Shown here: one piece after another, positions 25,748 through 34,854 of the stretch
How the letters are laid out: each line of letters opens with the position of its first letter
Position numbering within the stretch: the first letter of the stretch is position 1
NCBI GenBank assembly: GCA_963833605.1
Contig: CAWHYZ010000019.1
Span: 1-64,000, forward strand
Direction of reading: 5' to 3'
DNA from: JAFAXD01 sp963833605
Lineage (GTDB): Bacteria > Pseudomonadota > Alphaproteobacteria > Rhizobiales > Xanthobacteraceae
DNA: 64,000 bases
Notes under the pieces: generated by a model
Database searches by the model: none
Seen by the model: the letters and a program-made list of their open reading frames with translations, nothing else
Told to the model about the DNA's origin: nothing
Position numbers and translations under genes: made by a program

Positions 25748-26914
25748 CTATTCGGCGGCTGCCGCCTGCGGCCTGCCCTGGGGCAGGCGGTCGCGGAAGG
25801 CCGGCAGGATCTCCTGCGCAATTGCCTGCATGTTGGCGCGCACCATGTCGTCGGGCAAGGTGCCGAACTGGGTCTTGGTCAGCGACGTGTTGAAGCCGGC
25901 GAGGTCCTGATACTCGGCGAGCTTCTCGCGTACGGTGTTCGGGCTGCCGATCATGACGACGCCGCTCTTGATCAGGTCCTCGATGGTTTGGGGTCTGCCG
26001 GTGACCTTGACCGAGCGGATGCGCTCCATCGCCTCGAAGCTGGTGTAGCCGGGCGGCAGCAGCATTTCGGGCGGCATCAGCAGGAGGCGGTTGACCAGCG
26101 CCTCGAGATGCGGGCGCGCTTCCGCGATCGCCTTGGCGTCGGTGTCGGCGACGTAGATCGTGTTCGACCAGGCGAGCTGATCCGGCGATGCCACATAGCC
26201 GGCCTTCTCGGCTTCGTCGCGATAGAGCTGGAAGAAGCGCGCCACCGCGGCGATCGGGCTCAGTGTCTGGCAATAGGTGTAGCGCATCTGCGCCGCCCAT
26301 TTGATCGTGGAGCCGGAGCCTTGCGATGGAATCCAGATCGGCGGGTGCGGCGACTGATAGGGCCGCGGCCAGGTGTTGACGTAATTGAAGTGGTAGTGCT
26401 TGCCCGCATAGACGAACGGTCCGGGCTCGGTCCAGGCGCGCACGATCAGGTCGTGGGCCTCGGCAAAGCGTTCCTGCGACAGCGCCGGGTTGATGCCCAT
26501 GGCATGGTATTCGGCGCCGATGCCGCGCACGAACCCGGCGATGAAGCGGCCGCGGGTCAGGTTGTCCAGCATGGCGTATTCTTCCGCGACCATCAGCGGA
26601 TTGTTCAGGAGCGGCAGGGCGCGCCCGAGCACCGCCAGCTTCGCGCGCTTGACCGAGCGCGCCAGTGCTCCCGCGAGCACGCCCGGGATGGGCATCATCC
26701 CATAGGCGGTCTGGTGGTGCTCGTTCAGGCACACGCCATCGAAGCCCAGCCGATCGGCAAGCTCCATCTGGTCGAGATAGTCGTGATAAAGCTCGGCGCC
26801 GAGCTGCGGGTCGTAATGCGCATTGGTGAAGGTGACCCACGCGGATCCGTTTTGCTTGATGGCGTCGAGGTCGACATGCCGATAGGGCATGAGGTGGAAA
26901 TTGAAGAACTTCAT
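25748..26914 (-). CDS. LLM-class flavin-dependent oxidoreductase
   Basis: A 388-residue bacterial luciferase-like protein. It starts MKFFNFHLMPYRHVDLDA, with LCLNEHHQ-type motif (GVCLNEHHQTAYGMMPIPG), LGRALPLLNNPLMVAEEYAM, LTRGRFIAGFVRGIGAEY and MIGSPNTVREKLAEY. It belongs to the large subgroup with the EHHQ motif; substrates are varied and not predictable. ATG 26914 fits the family N-terminus; an in-frame ATG at 26953 would add 13 residues. It precedes a Bug gene by 27 bases and is divergent from the DUF4396 gene across about 150 bases, where its promoter should lie. Confidence 0.88.
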   Translation of the reverse strand: MKFFNFHLMPYRHVDLDAIKQNGSAWVTFTNAHYDPQLGAELYHDYLDQMELADRLGFDGVCLNEHHQTAYGMMPIPGVLAGALARSVKRAKLAVLGRALPLLNNPLMVAEEYAMLDNLTRGRFIAGFVRGIGAEYHAMGINPALSQERFAEAHDLIVRAWTEPGPFVYAGKHYHFNYVNTWPRPYQSPHPPIWIPSQGSGSTIKWAAQMRYTYCQTLSPIAAVARFFQLYRDEAEKAGYVASPDQLAWSNTIYVADTDAKAIAEARPHLEALVNRLLLMPPEMLLPPGYTSFEAMERIRSVKVTGRPQTIEDLIKSGVVMIGSPNTVREKLAEYQDLAGFNTSLTKTQFGTLPDDMVRANMQAIAQEILPAFRDRLPQGRPQAAAAE

Positions 26915-27066
26915 GGGCGGGTTTCCCTGCGTCGGCCGTTCGGCCGTTGCCATAGCTTGACACCTCGGCGCGGGGTCGACAATCCGGTCGTTGGCACGCT
27001 AATGCCGCCAATTCGGTGCAAACATGCGATAACGCATGGGCCGACCCAGGCCCACAGGGTGCCAAC

Positions 27067-27891
27067 ATGCTGGATGGCGTCATTCTGCTCTGGTTCATGT
27101 TGACGGCGATCTCAGTGCTGTTCGTCGCAATCGACATCCGCACCACGCCGGCATCGCCGGTGCTCAAATGGGGCTTCGTGCTGGTGACCGCCTATACCGG
27201 CGTGTTTGGCGCGTTCCTCTATGTGCTCGGCTGCCGCGAGCCGTTGCCTGGAACGCACGAGCAATATGTGGCGGCGCGCTGGCGGCAAACGCTGGGATCG
27301 ACGATGCATTGCGTTGCCGGCGATGGCGTGGGCATCCTCGTGGGCGCCGCCCTCGCCAGCGTGCTCCATTTCGGCGCGCCTGCAGAGGTGATCCTCGAAT
27401 ACGTTCTCGGCTTCGCCTTCGGCTGGATGATCTTCCAGGCGTTGTTCATGCGCGACATGGCCGGCGGATCCTACACGCGCTCGCTGGCGAGCACGTTCAT
27501 TCCCGAACTGCTGTCGATGAACCTGCTCATGGCCGGAATGGTGCCGACGATGCGGCTGCTCAGGGTGCACCTCGGGGCAGGTGGCCCGGGCACACCCGTT
27601 TTTTGGTTCGTGATGTCGATGGCGCTGCTGGTTGGCGCCGTCCTGGCCTACCCGATGAATTGGTGGCTGGTGAGTTTCCACTTGAAACACGGCATGATGA
27701 CGGTGCGTCCGGCCGTGGTCATGGCCCACGACCATGGCGCGCAGGGTGCCATGGCGGACACGCGATCCGGCAAGCATGCCATGGCCATGGACACGGTGGC
27801 GCCGTGGCCGCCCGTTCCGGTCATGACGCTGCTGTCGTTCGTCGTCCTTGCGGTCGGGGGGGCGATCGCGTGGCTGTTCGGCGCGATGTGA
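27067..27891 (+). CDS. DUF4396 membrane protein
   Basis: A 274-residue integral membrane protein with about seven hydrophobic segments and a His/Met-rich cytoplasmic or periplasmic loop late in the chain (MAHDHGAQGAMADTRSGKHA), a pattern often seen in metal-handling proteins. DUF4396 members commonly lie near copper genes, but no copper gene is present here. ATG 27067 was chosen because the first membrane helix begins at once; upstream in-frame codons lack support. It lies 64 bases before the tandem GMC genes and may head that operon. Confidence 0.82.
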   Translation: MLDGVILLWFMLTAISVLFVAIDIRTTPASPVLKWGFVLVTAYTGVFGAFLYVLGCREPLPGTHEQYVAARWRQTLGSTMHCVAGDGVGILVGAALASVLHFGAPAEVILEYVLGFAFGWMIFQALFMRDMAGGSYTRSLASTFIPELLSMNLLMAGMVPTMRLLRVHLGAGGPGTPVFWFVMSMALLVGAVLAYPMNWWLVSFHLKHGMMTVRPAVVMAHDHGAQGAMADTRSGKHAMAMDTVAPWPPVPVMTLLSFVVLAVGGAIAWLFGAM

Positions 27892-27955
27892 ACTTGTCCG
27901 TGCCTGTATTTCTTTGTTATCGCTCAATACGGAACAGCAGGCGGTTGGGAGAGCC

Positions 27956-29593
27956 ATGAGCGTCGCTTCGAACTCGATCGAAGACTACGACTACATCATC
28001 GTCGGCGCCGGCTCCGCCGGCTGCGTGCTGGCCAACCGGTTGTCCGCCGACCCGGCCACGAAGGTGTTGTTGCTGGAAGCGGGCGGCAAGGACAACAACA
28101 TCTGGATCAAGGTCCCGCTCGGGCTGTTCTACGTCATCGGCAATCCGCGCACCGACTGGTGCTACGAGACCGAGCCGGAACCGACCTGCAACGGCCGGCG
28201 CATTCCGATCCCGCGCGGGCGTGTGCTCGGCGGATCGTCGTCCATCAATGGCATGGTCTATGTGCGCGGTCAGCCGCGCGACTATGACGTGTGGCGCCAG
28301 CTCGGCAATACCGGATGGGCGTGGGATGACGTGCTCCCGTACTTCAAGAAGTCGGAGGACTTTGCCAACGGGGCTGATGAACTGCATGGCGCCGGCGGCG
28401 AGCTGCGGGTCGAAGACGCGCGCGTGCGTTGGGAAATTCTCGATGCCTTCCGCGACGCCGCCGAGCAGGTCGGTATCCCCAAGACCACCGACTACAACGC
28501 CGGCAACTACGAAGGCTCGGCCTATTTCCAGGTGACGCAGCGGCGCGGCGTGCGCTGGTCGACCGCAACCGCGTTCCTCAAACCGGCGATGAGGCGGCCC
28601 AATCTGCGGGTGCTGACGAATGCGCACGTCAAAGAGCTGCGGTTCGAGGGCAAGCGCGCGGTCGGGGTCGAGTTCTGGCAGGGCGACACGCTGCGCAGCG
28701 CCGCCGCGCGTCGTGAGGTGATCCTTGCGGCCGGCGCGATCGGCTCACCGCAGATCCTGCAGCTCGCCGGCGTCGGGCCGGGCGAGTTGCTGCGCCAGCA
28801 CGGCATCGCGGTGCGCCACGAACTTGCCGGCGTCGGCGAAAATCTGCAGGACCATTGTCAGCCGCGTCAGCTGTTTCGGGTCAGCAACACCACGACGCTC
28901 AACGAGATGGCGAACAGTTATTTGCGGCGCATGGCCATGGGGCTCGAATACATTCTGCTGCGCACCGGTCCGCTCGCCATCGGCCCGGCCACGCTCACCA
29001 TCTTCACGCGCAGCGACCCGTCCCAGGATACGCCCAACATCCAATATCACGTCGTGCCGGCGACCTATCCCAAGCTCGGCGAGCCGCCGTCGCCGTTTCC
29101 CGGGTTCACCGCCTCGGCCTGCAACCTGCGGCCGACCAGCCGCGGCTACGTTCGCATCAAGGCGGCCGATGCGCGCGCGCATCCGTCGATCCGCTACAAC
29201 TATCTCTCGACCCCGGAGGATCAGCGCGTCGCAGTCAACTCGATCCGCCTCACCCGCCGGATCGTGCGCGCGCCCGCCATGACCAAATTCGCACCCGAGG
29301 AATTCATGCCGGGCGGCAACGCCGACGCCGAGGATGAGCTTCTTGCCGCGGCTCGCGAAACCGCCGGCACGGTTTATCACCCGGTCGGAACCTGCCGGAT
29401 GGGGCAGGACGCGATGGCGGTGGTGGATGAGCGCCTGCGCGTGCGCGGGATCGCCGGTCTCCGGGTGATCGATGCCTCGGTCATGCCGAACCTGGTGTCC
29501 GGCAACACCAACGCGCCGACCATCATGATTGCCGAGAAAGGCGCCGACATGATCAAAGCCGATGCGCGCATCGGCGAACGCATCGCGGCCTAA
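27956..29593 (+). CDS. GMC-family FAD oxidoreductase, first of a tandem pair
   Basis: A 545-residue GMC flavoenzyme: DYDYIIVGAGSAGCVLANRL at the FAD site, GGSSSINGMVYVRGQPRDYD, AAGAIGSPQILQLAGVGP and ENLQDHCQPRQ. The catalytic pair is H in YHPVGTCRMG and N in SGNTNAPTIMIAEK. It should oxidise an alcohol with reduction of FAD and pass electrons to oxygen or a carrier. The next gene, 27 bases on, is a close paralogue with a long shared middle block (KRAVGVEFWQG), so a local duplication is likely. Confidence 0.93.
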   Translation: MSVASNSIEDYDYIIVGAGSAGCVLANRLSADPATKVLLLEAGGKDNNIWIKVPLGLFYVIGNPRTDWCYETEPEPTCNGRRIPIPRGRVLGGSSSINGMVYVRGQPRDYDVWRQLGNTGWAWDDVLPYFKKSEDFANGADELHGAGGELRVEDARVRWEILDAFRDAAEQVGIPKTTDYNAGNYEGSAYFQVTQRRGVRWSTATAFLKPAMRRPNLRVLTNAHVKELRFEGKRAVGVEFWQGDTLRSAAARREVILAAGAIGSPQILQLAGVGPGELLRQHGIAVRHELAGVGENLQDHCQPRQLFRVSNTTTLNEMANSYLRRMAMGLEYILLRTGPLAIGPATLTIFTRSDPSQDTPNIQYHVVPATYPKLGEPPSPFPGFTASACNLRPTSRGYVRIKAADARAHPSIRYNYLSTPEDQRVAVNSIRLTRRIVRAPAMTKFAPEEFMPGGNADAEDELLAAARETAGTVYHPVGTCRMGQDAMAVVDERLRVRGIAGLRVIDASVMPNLVSGNTNAPTIMIAEKGADMIKADARIGERIAA

Positions 29594-29620
29594 AATATAG
29601 ATCGATTACGAGGAAACCCC

Positions 29621-31258
29621 ATGAGTGCACCAACATCGGCCGGGACCTATGACTACGTCATCGTGGGAGCGGGGTCGGCCGGCTGCGTGCTTGCCAACCG
29701 GTTGACCCAGGACCCGGCGGTGAACGTGCTGCTGCTCGAGGCCGGGGGCGAGGACAAGTACTGGTGGATCCACGTTCCGGTGGGCATGCCCTATCTGCTC
29801 GGCAACAAGGAGGTGGACTGGTGCTTCCAGAGCGAGCCCGAGCCCTACTGCGACAATCGCATTACGCCGGTCCCGCGCGGCAAGACATTGGGCGGTTCGT
29901 CCTCCATCAACGCCATGTGCTACATCCGCGGCCACGCGCGCGACTATGATATCTGGCGGCAGCTCGGCAACGTCGGCTGGTCGTGGGACGACTTGCTTCC
30001 TTATTTCAAGAGCATCGAGAAATACCCGCACGGCGCCAACGCGTCGCACGGCGCCGACGGCGAACTGTGCGTGCAGGAGAATCGCCAGCGCTGGGAGATC
30101 GTGGAAGCCTGGAAGCGCGCTGCCATCGAGTACGGCATTCCGCAGACCAATGATCACAATACCGGTGACAACGAGGGCATCTGCTATTTCGAGGGGACGA
30201 TCCGCAATGGCCGGCGGTCATCCGCCGCGCAGGCGTTTCTGCACCCGGTGATGACGCGGCCCAATCTGCGCGTGCTCACCAACGCTCATGCCAAGGAGCT
30301 GCGGCTTGAGGGCAAGCGCGCGGTCGGCGTCGAGTTCTGGCAGGGCAATGAGCTTAAATATGCGCAGGCCAAGGGCGAGGTGATCCTCGCGGCCGGCGCC
30401 ATCGGCTCGCCGCAGATCCTGCAACTGTCCGGCATCGGTCCGGCGGCGCTGCTCGGTCAGCACGGCATCCCGGTGCGCCACGAGCTGGCGGGCGTCGGCG
30501 AGAACATGCAGGACCATTGGCAGATCCGCGCGACCTACAAGGTCAAGAACACCACCACCATGAACGAATGGGTGCAGAACCCGCTGCGCCGCTACGGCAT
30601 GGGCGCGTACTATCTGCTCACCAAGCGCGGTCCCATGGGTACGCAGCCGCCGCAGCTATGCGCATTCACGCGCAGCGATCCGTCGCAGGAAACGCCCAAC
30701 CTGCAGTACCACGTGTCGGCCGCGAGCTCCGAGCGGTTCGGCGGCCCGCTGCATTCCTGGCCCGGCTTTTCGAACGGCATTGCGGTGGTGCGCCCCCAGA
30801 GCATCGGTTATTGCCGCATCAAGAGTCCCGATCCGCGCGCGCATCCGGCGATCCTGCACAATTTCCTGCAATCGCCCGAAGCGCAGCGCGTTGCGGTCGA
30901 CGCGATCCGGCTGACCCGCCGGATCGTCTCTGGCCCGGCGCTCAAGCGCTTCGAGCCGGAGGAACACCTGCCGGGGCCCGGCGTGCAGTCCGACGACGAG
31001 ATTCTCGCCTATGCGCGTCAGACTGTGATCACGGTGTTCCACCAATCCGGCACCTGCAAGATGGGGCCGGACTCGATGGCGGTGGTGGACGAGCGCTTGC
31101 GCGTGCGGGGGATGGGCGGACTGCGGGTGATCGACGCGTCGATCATGCCCAACGTTATTTGCGGCAACACTAATGCGCCGACCATGATGATTGCCGAAAA
31201 AGGCGCCGAGATGATCAAGGCGGATCGGCGCGCCGGCGCGGCGCGGGCCGCAGCGTGA
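29621..31258 (+). CDS. GMC-family FAD oxidoreductase, second of a tandem pair
   Basis: A 545-residue paralogue of the preceding gene, with the same length, TYDYVIVGAGSAGCVLANRL, GGSSSINAMCYIRGHARDYD and AAGAIGSPQILQLSGIGP. The catalytic histidine region is altered from YHPVGTC to FHQSGTCKMG, with the His kept; the Asn is in CGNTNAPTMMIAEK. The changes around the histidine suggest a different substrate from its neighbour. The ATG is preceded by GAGGAAA. Its stop overlaps the GTG start of the SDR gene by four bases. Confidence 0.93.
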   Translation: MSAPTSAGTYDYVIVGAGSAGCVLANRLTQDPAVNVLLLEAGGEDKYWWIHVPVGMPYLLGNKEVDWCFQSEPEPYCDNRITPVPRGKTLGGSSSINAMCYIRGHARDYDIWRQLGNVGWSWDDLLPYFKSIEKYPHGANASHGADGELCVQENRQRWEIVEAWKRAAIEYGIPQTNDHNTGDNEGICYFEGTIRNGRRSSAAQAFLHPVMTRPNLRVLTNAHAKELRLEGKRAVGVEFWQGNELKYAQAKGEVILAAGAIGSPQILQLSGIGPAALLGQHGIPVRHELAGVGENMQDHWQIRATYKVKNTTTMNEWVQNPLRRYGMGAYYLLTKRGPMGTQPPQLCAFTRSDPSQETPNLQYHVSAASSERFGGPLHSWPGFSNGIAVVRPQSIGYCRIKSPDPRAHPAILHNFLQSPEAQRVAVDAIRLTRRIVSGPALKRFEPEEHLPGPGVQSDDEILAYARQTVITVFHQSGTCKMGPDSMAVVDERLRVRGMGGLRVIDASIMPNVICGNTNAPTMMIAEKGAEMIKADRRAGAARAAA

Positions 31259-32085
31259 GCGGGTTGCCGGTCAAGATCGAGGATCTGTTCGGCGTCACTG
31301 GGCGCGTGACCATCGTCACCGGCGGTGCGAGCGGAATCGGTCTGGCGTATGCGCAGGTGATGGCGGCGAACGGCGCTGACGTGACGTTGCTCGATCGCAA
31401 CGCCGACGGACTCGCTGCGGCGGTCAAGCAATTGTCGACGGGCAGCGCGGCGGTTGCTGGCGAGATCGCCGATGTGACCGACAAGGCGTCGCTGCGGCGC
31501 GCCGTCGACGCGGTTGCGCAGCGTCACGGACGCATCGATGTAGTATTCGCCAATGCGGGCATCAGCGCCGGTCCCGGCTTTCTCAATGCCGAGCGCAAAC
31601 GCGAGCCGCAGCGGGCGGTCGAGAACATCCCCGACGACCTGTGGGATCGCGTCATCACCACCAACCTCACGTCGGTGTTCCACACCATCCAGGTGGTCGT
31701 GCCGCACATGAAAGCGCGCGGCGGACAAATCGTCGTCACGTCGTCGATTTCCGCCACCAAGGTCGAGCAGTTCGTCGGCACGCCCTACGTGGCGGCGAAG
31801 GCCGGCGTGGCTCAGCTGGTTCGCCAGGTCGCGCTCGAACTCGCGCGCTACAACATCCGGGTGAATGCGATCGCGCCCGGCCCGTGCGTCACCAACATCG
31901 GTGGCGGCCGGCTGCAGGATCCGGCCAACCAGGCATTTTTCGCGCAATTCTCGCCGCAACACCGCATGGCAATCCCCGAGGATATGCAGGGCGCGGCGCT
32001 GTTCTTTGCATCCGACGCGTCAAAGCATGTCACCGGTGCCCACATCGTGATCGACGGCGGCGTGACCCTCGGCGTTGCGGATTGA
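31255..32085 (+). CDS. short-chain dehydrogenase/reductase (SDR), classical type
   Basis: A 276-residue classical SDR: coenzyme motif TGGASGIG, NNAG-equivalent FANAGIS, catalytic Ser in VTSSIS and the YVAAK active site (Tyr-X3-Lys). An Asp (LLDRNADG) at the end of the second strand favours NAD over NADP. The start is GTG 31255, overlapping the GMC stop by four bases. It probably oxidises or reduces a product of the GMC step. The C-terminus (ASKHVTGAHIVIDGGVTL) is complete. Confidence 0.92.
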   Translation: MSGLPVKIEDLFGVTGRVTIVTGGASGIGLAYAQVMAANGADVTLLDRNADGLAAAVKQLSTGSAAVAGEIADVTDKASLRRAVDAVAQRHGRIDVVFANAGISAGPGFLNAERKREPQRAVENIPDDLWDRVITTNLTSVFHTIQVVVPHMKARGGQIVVTSSISATKVEQFVGTPYVAAKAGVAQLVRQVALELARYNIRVNAIAPGPCVTNIGGGRLQDPANQAFFAQFSPQHRMAIPEDMQGAALFFASDASKHVTGAHIVIDGGVTLGVAD

Positions 32086-32127
32086 AGTGGCCAACAAAAA
32101 CATGTCTCTCATCAAGGCTGACAAGTC

Positions 32128-33006
32128 ATGATCAAGATCGGTGACGTGGAAATCCAGCGTATCGAAGAGGTCATGATAACGGAGGAGCCGGCCTCATTCG
32201 CGGACTTTCGCCCTGAACTGATCGACGACATCCGCGATTGGCTGCTGCCCAACCACTACAACGAAAAAGCCAACACGTTCACCATGAGCGTGCATTCCTG
32301 GCTGCTGCGCAAGGGCGACCGCACCATCCTGATCGATACGGCGAGCGGCAACGGCAAGACGCGTCCGGTCTCACCGCGCCTGCATATGCTCAACACGCCC
32401 TACCTGGCGCGGCTCAAGGCTGCCGGCGCCGCGCCCGAGGACATCGACACCATTATCTTGACGCATCTGCACGTCGATCACGTCGGCTGGAACACTTACT
32501 GGGATGGCGAGCGCTGGGTCCCGACGTTCCCGAAGGCGACGACCATCATGTCGGCCATCGCGCGCGAGGCGCACGATCCCAAGCGCGGCGCCGCCAACAA
32601 GCCGCCCGAGACACATGGGCCATTTATCGACAGCGTGCAGCCGATCCTGGACGCCGGCACCGTGCGGTTGGTGGATGGCACCGAAACCCTGCTCGACGGC
32701 ATCGAACTCGTGCAGGCGCCTGGCCATGCGCCCGGCCACCAGATGGTGCGCGTGCGCTCGGGCGGGAAGGAAGCACTGTTCATCGGCGACGTGATGCATC
32801 AGCCGATCCAGGTCGCACACCCGACCTGGAACAGCAAATATTGCGAGGATCCGCCGCTGGCGCGCGCAACCCGCGCACGTGTGCTCGCCTATTGTGCCGA
32901 CCAGCGCTGCCTGACCCTGCCGACGCATTTCAACACGCCCTACTGCGGCTATATCGAACGGCGCGGCGATCGCTACGCCTTCGTGCCGTCGGAACAGATG
33001 CCTTGA
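32128..33006 (+). CDS. metallo-beta-lactamase-fold hydrolase
   Basis: A 292-residue MBL-fold protein with the metal-binding motif THLHVDHVG (H113, H115, D117, H118), a following His in GHAPGHQM, GDVMHQPIQ (Asp) and a terminal His in LPTHFNTPY. This ligand set is that of lactonase/glyoxalase II-type hydrolases such as AttM/AhlD-like enzymes. In this operon (GMC, GMC, SDR) a lactone or thioester hydrolase would be sensible, but the substrate is not known. It follows the SDR by 42 bases. Confidence 0.9.
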   Translation: MIKIGDVEIQRIEEVMITEEPASFADFRPELIDDIRDWLLPNHYNEKANTFTMSVHSWLLRKGDRTILIDTASGNGKTRPVSPRLHMLNTPYLARLKAAGAAPEDIDTIILTHLHVDHVGWNTYWDGERWVPTFPKATTIMSAIAREAHDPKRGAANKPPETHGPFIDSVQPILDAGTVRLVDGTETLLDGIELVQAPGHAPGHQMVRVRSGGKEALFIGDVMHQPIQVAHPTWNSKYCEDPPLARATRARVLAYCADQRCLTLPTHFNTPYCGYIERRGDRYAFVPSEQMP

Positions 33007-33102
33007 GGTCCGGGCATGCCGCGTGCGCGATTGAGTCGTTCGCGCAACCCCGAGAGCGGGGCGAGGTGGTTGTGCTTTGACTTAACGTAAGAATGGAGCT
33101 TC

Positions 33103-33759
33103 ATGTACTACGATCCTCGCACCCAGAAACACGGCCTGCGCCACAGCCCCGTCACCGCGCTCGTGGTCCCGCGGCCGATCGGCTGGATCACAACCGTCTC
33201 GTCCGCGGGCATCGTCAACCTCGCGCCATACAGCTTCTTCAATTTGGTCTCGGGCTACCCGCCGTGGGCGATCTTCGCGAGTGCGCCGCGCAAGCATTCG
33301 CAGATCAACGCGGAGGCGACCGGCGAATTCGTGTTCAACCTGGCGACCTGGGACCTGCGCGAACAGATGAACGCGACCTCCGCCGAATTTCCCCAAGGTG
33401 TGAGCGAGCCGCAAGCAGTGGGCCTCGACATGGTGCCGTCGCGCGCCGTGAAGCCGCCGCGCGTTGCGCGCACGCCGGTCGCCCTGGAGTGCAAATATTT
33501 CAAGACCGTGGAATTGATCGGTTCCGACGGCCGTCCCAATCGCTCCGCGATCGTGATCGGCGAGGTGGTCGGCATCTACATCGACGATGCGGTCATCATC
33601 GACGGCATGATCGACATCACGCGCATGCGACCGATCGCGCGTCTCGGCTATATGGATTATTGCGTGGTCGACGACTTCTTCACCATGGCGCGGCCCGGCG
33701 AGGTTGATCCACGCACCAACGTCGAAACCGCGGCCGTAGCCCCGAAGGGCATCGACTGA
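33103..33759 (+). CDS. flavin reductase-like domain protein
   Basis: A 218-residue protein of the DIM6/NTAB flavin reductase family with RPIGWITTVSSAGIVNLAPY, FNLVSGYPPWAIFAS and KHSQINAEATGEFVFNL as the split-barrel FMN site. Members bind FMN; some supply reduced flavin to LLM-type monooxygenases, of which two lie upstream (21873 and 25748). It is the last gene of the plus-strand run starting at 27067 and meets the minus-strand Bug gene nine bases later. Confidence 0.88.
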   Translation: MYYDPRTQKHGLRHSPVTALVVPRPIGWITTVSSAGIVNLAPYSFFNLVSGYPPWAIFASAPRKHSQINAEATGEFVFNLATWDLREQMNATSAEFPQGVSEPQAVGLDMVPSRAVKPPRVARTPVALECKYFKTVELIGSDGRPNRSAIVIGEVVGIYIDDAVIIDGMIDITRMRPIARLGYMDYCVVDDFFTMARPGEVDPRTNVETAAVAPKGID

Positions 33760-33768
33760 GCAGTTGCA

Positions 33769-34752
33769 TCACTGCTCGAACTTCAGGTTCGCGGCTTTGC
33801 CGACGTCGGCCCACATCCGGGTTTCTGCCGCGATCAATTTGGCGAAGTCGGCTGCGCTGCTGCCGACGGTTCCGGTGGCCATTGCCCTGAATTTCTGCTG
33901 CACGTCCGGCAGCTGCATGATGCGCCTGAGCTCGCCTTCGAGCTTGCCGATCACGGCCGGCGGTGTACCGGCCGGCGCAAACACGCCGCTCCACAATTGC
34001 ACGTGCACGTCGGGGTAGCCTTGCTCATCCATGGTCGGAACCTCGGGCAGATCGTCGAGCCGCTTTGCGGCGGTGATCGCGAGCGCCCGTACCTTGCCGG
34101 CCTTGACCTGCGGCGCGCTCGGCGGCGGGTCGACGATGGTCAGCGTCGACTGGCCGGCCATCACGCTGACCACCAATTCATTGCCACTGCGGTAGGGAAT
34201 CGGAACCATGGGGGCTCCGGACTTGAGTTTGAACAGCTCGGTCGCAAGCGTAAACGCGGTCGAGGAGGTCGCGTAGTTGGCTTTATCCGGATTTGCCTTG
34301 GCCCACGCCACCAGCTCCTTCACCGATTTGGCCGGATGGTCCGCGCCGACGATCATGATCAGGGGGAACGACGCGAGCATCGAGATCGGCGCGAAATCCC
34401 GCAGCGTCACGTAAGGCACGCCGGCGACCACGGCGGGGCTGATCGCCATCGCGCCACTGGCACCGATCAGGAGCGTGTAGCCATCGGGCGGCTGCGCGGC
34501 GACGTATTCGGCCGACAATCGGCCGCCAGCGCCGACCCGGTTTTCCACCACCACAGTCTGGCCGAGACTTTCCTGCAACTTCTGCCCGACGATACGGGCG
34601 ATGATATCGTTCCCGCCGCCGGCCGCGAACCCGACGATCAGCCGAATGGTGCGGCTCGGGTAGGTTTCCTGGGCGGATGCCGCACCAACTCCAAAGCCCA
34701 GCGCGAGCAGGGCCGCGACCCACGCCGCGATTATCCGTGGCAGAACCGGCAT
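33769..34752 (-). CDS. Bug/TctC family substrate-binding protein
   Basis: A 327-residue exported binding protein: signal peptide to GAASAQ (about residue 28), YPSRTIRLIVGFAAGGGNDI, VVENRVGAGGRLSAEYVA, MVPIPYRSG and LWSGVFAPAGTPP. ATG 34752 is preceded by GGAGG at seven bases; a TTG two codons upstream is less likely. It is convergent with the flavin reductase gene. This is the fourth Bug gene in the window. Confidence 0.91.
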   Translation of the reverse strand: MPVLPRIIAAWVAALLALGFGVGAASAQETYPSRTIRLIVGFAAGGGNDIIARIVGQKLQESLGQTVVVENRVGAGGRLSAEYVAAQPPDGYTLLIGASGAMAISPAVVAGVPYVTLRDFAPISMLASFPLIMIVGADHPAKSVKELVAWAKANPDKANYATSSTAFTLATELFKLKSGAPMVPIPYRSGNELVVSVMAGQSTLTIVDPPPSAPQVKAGKVRALAITAAKRLDDLPEVPTMDEQGYPDVHVQLWSGVFAPAGTPPAVIGKLEGELRRIMQLPDVQQKFRAMATGTVGSSAADFAKLIAAETRMWADVGKAANLKFEQ

Positions 34753-34854
34753 CTCCAAGCCTCCCTGATTGTTTCGAATATTATATCCGATTTGGCGCGT
34801 GTGGCGGATTTGACGTTCCGACCACCATAGCGGCGAAACGCTGGATCCATTGCG

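Noticed and set aside
24713..27103. A 796-codon plus-strand frame across the Bug and LLM genes
   Set aside because: Both genes on the minus strand are full-length and conserved; the antisense frame has no recognisable domain.
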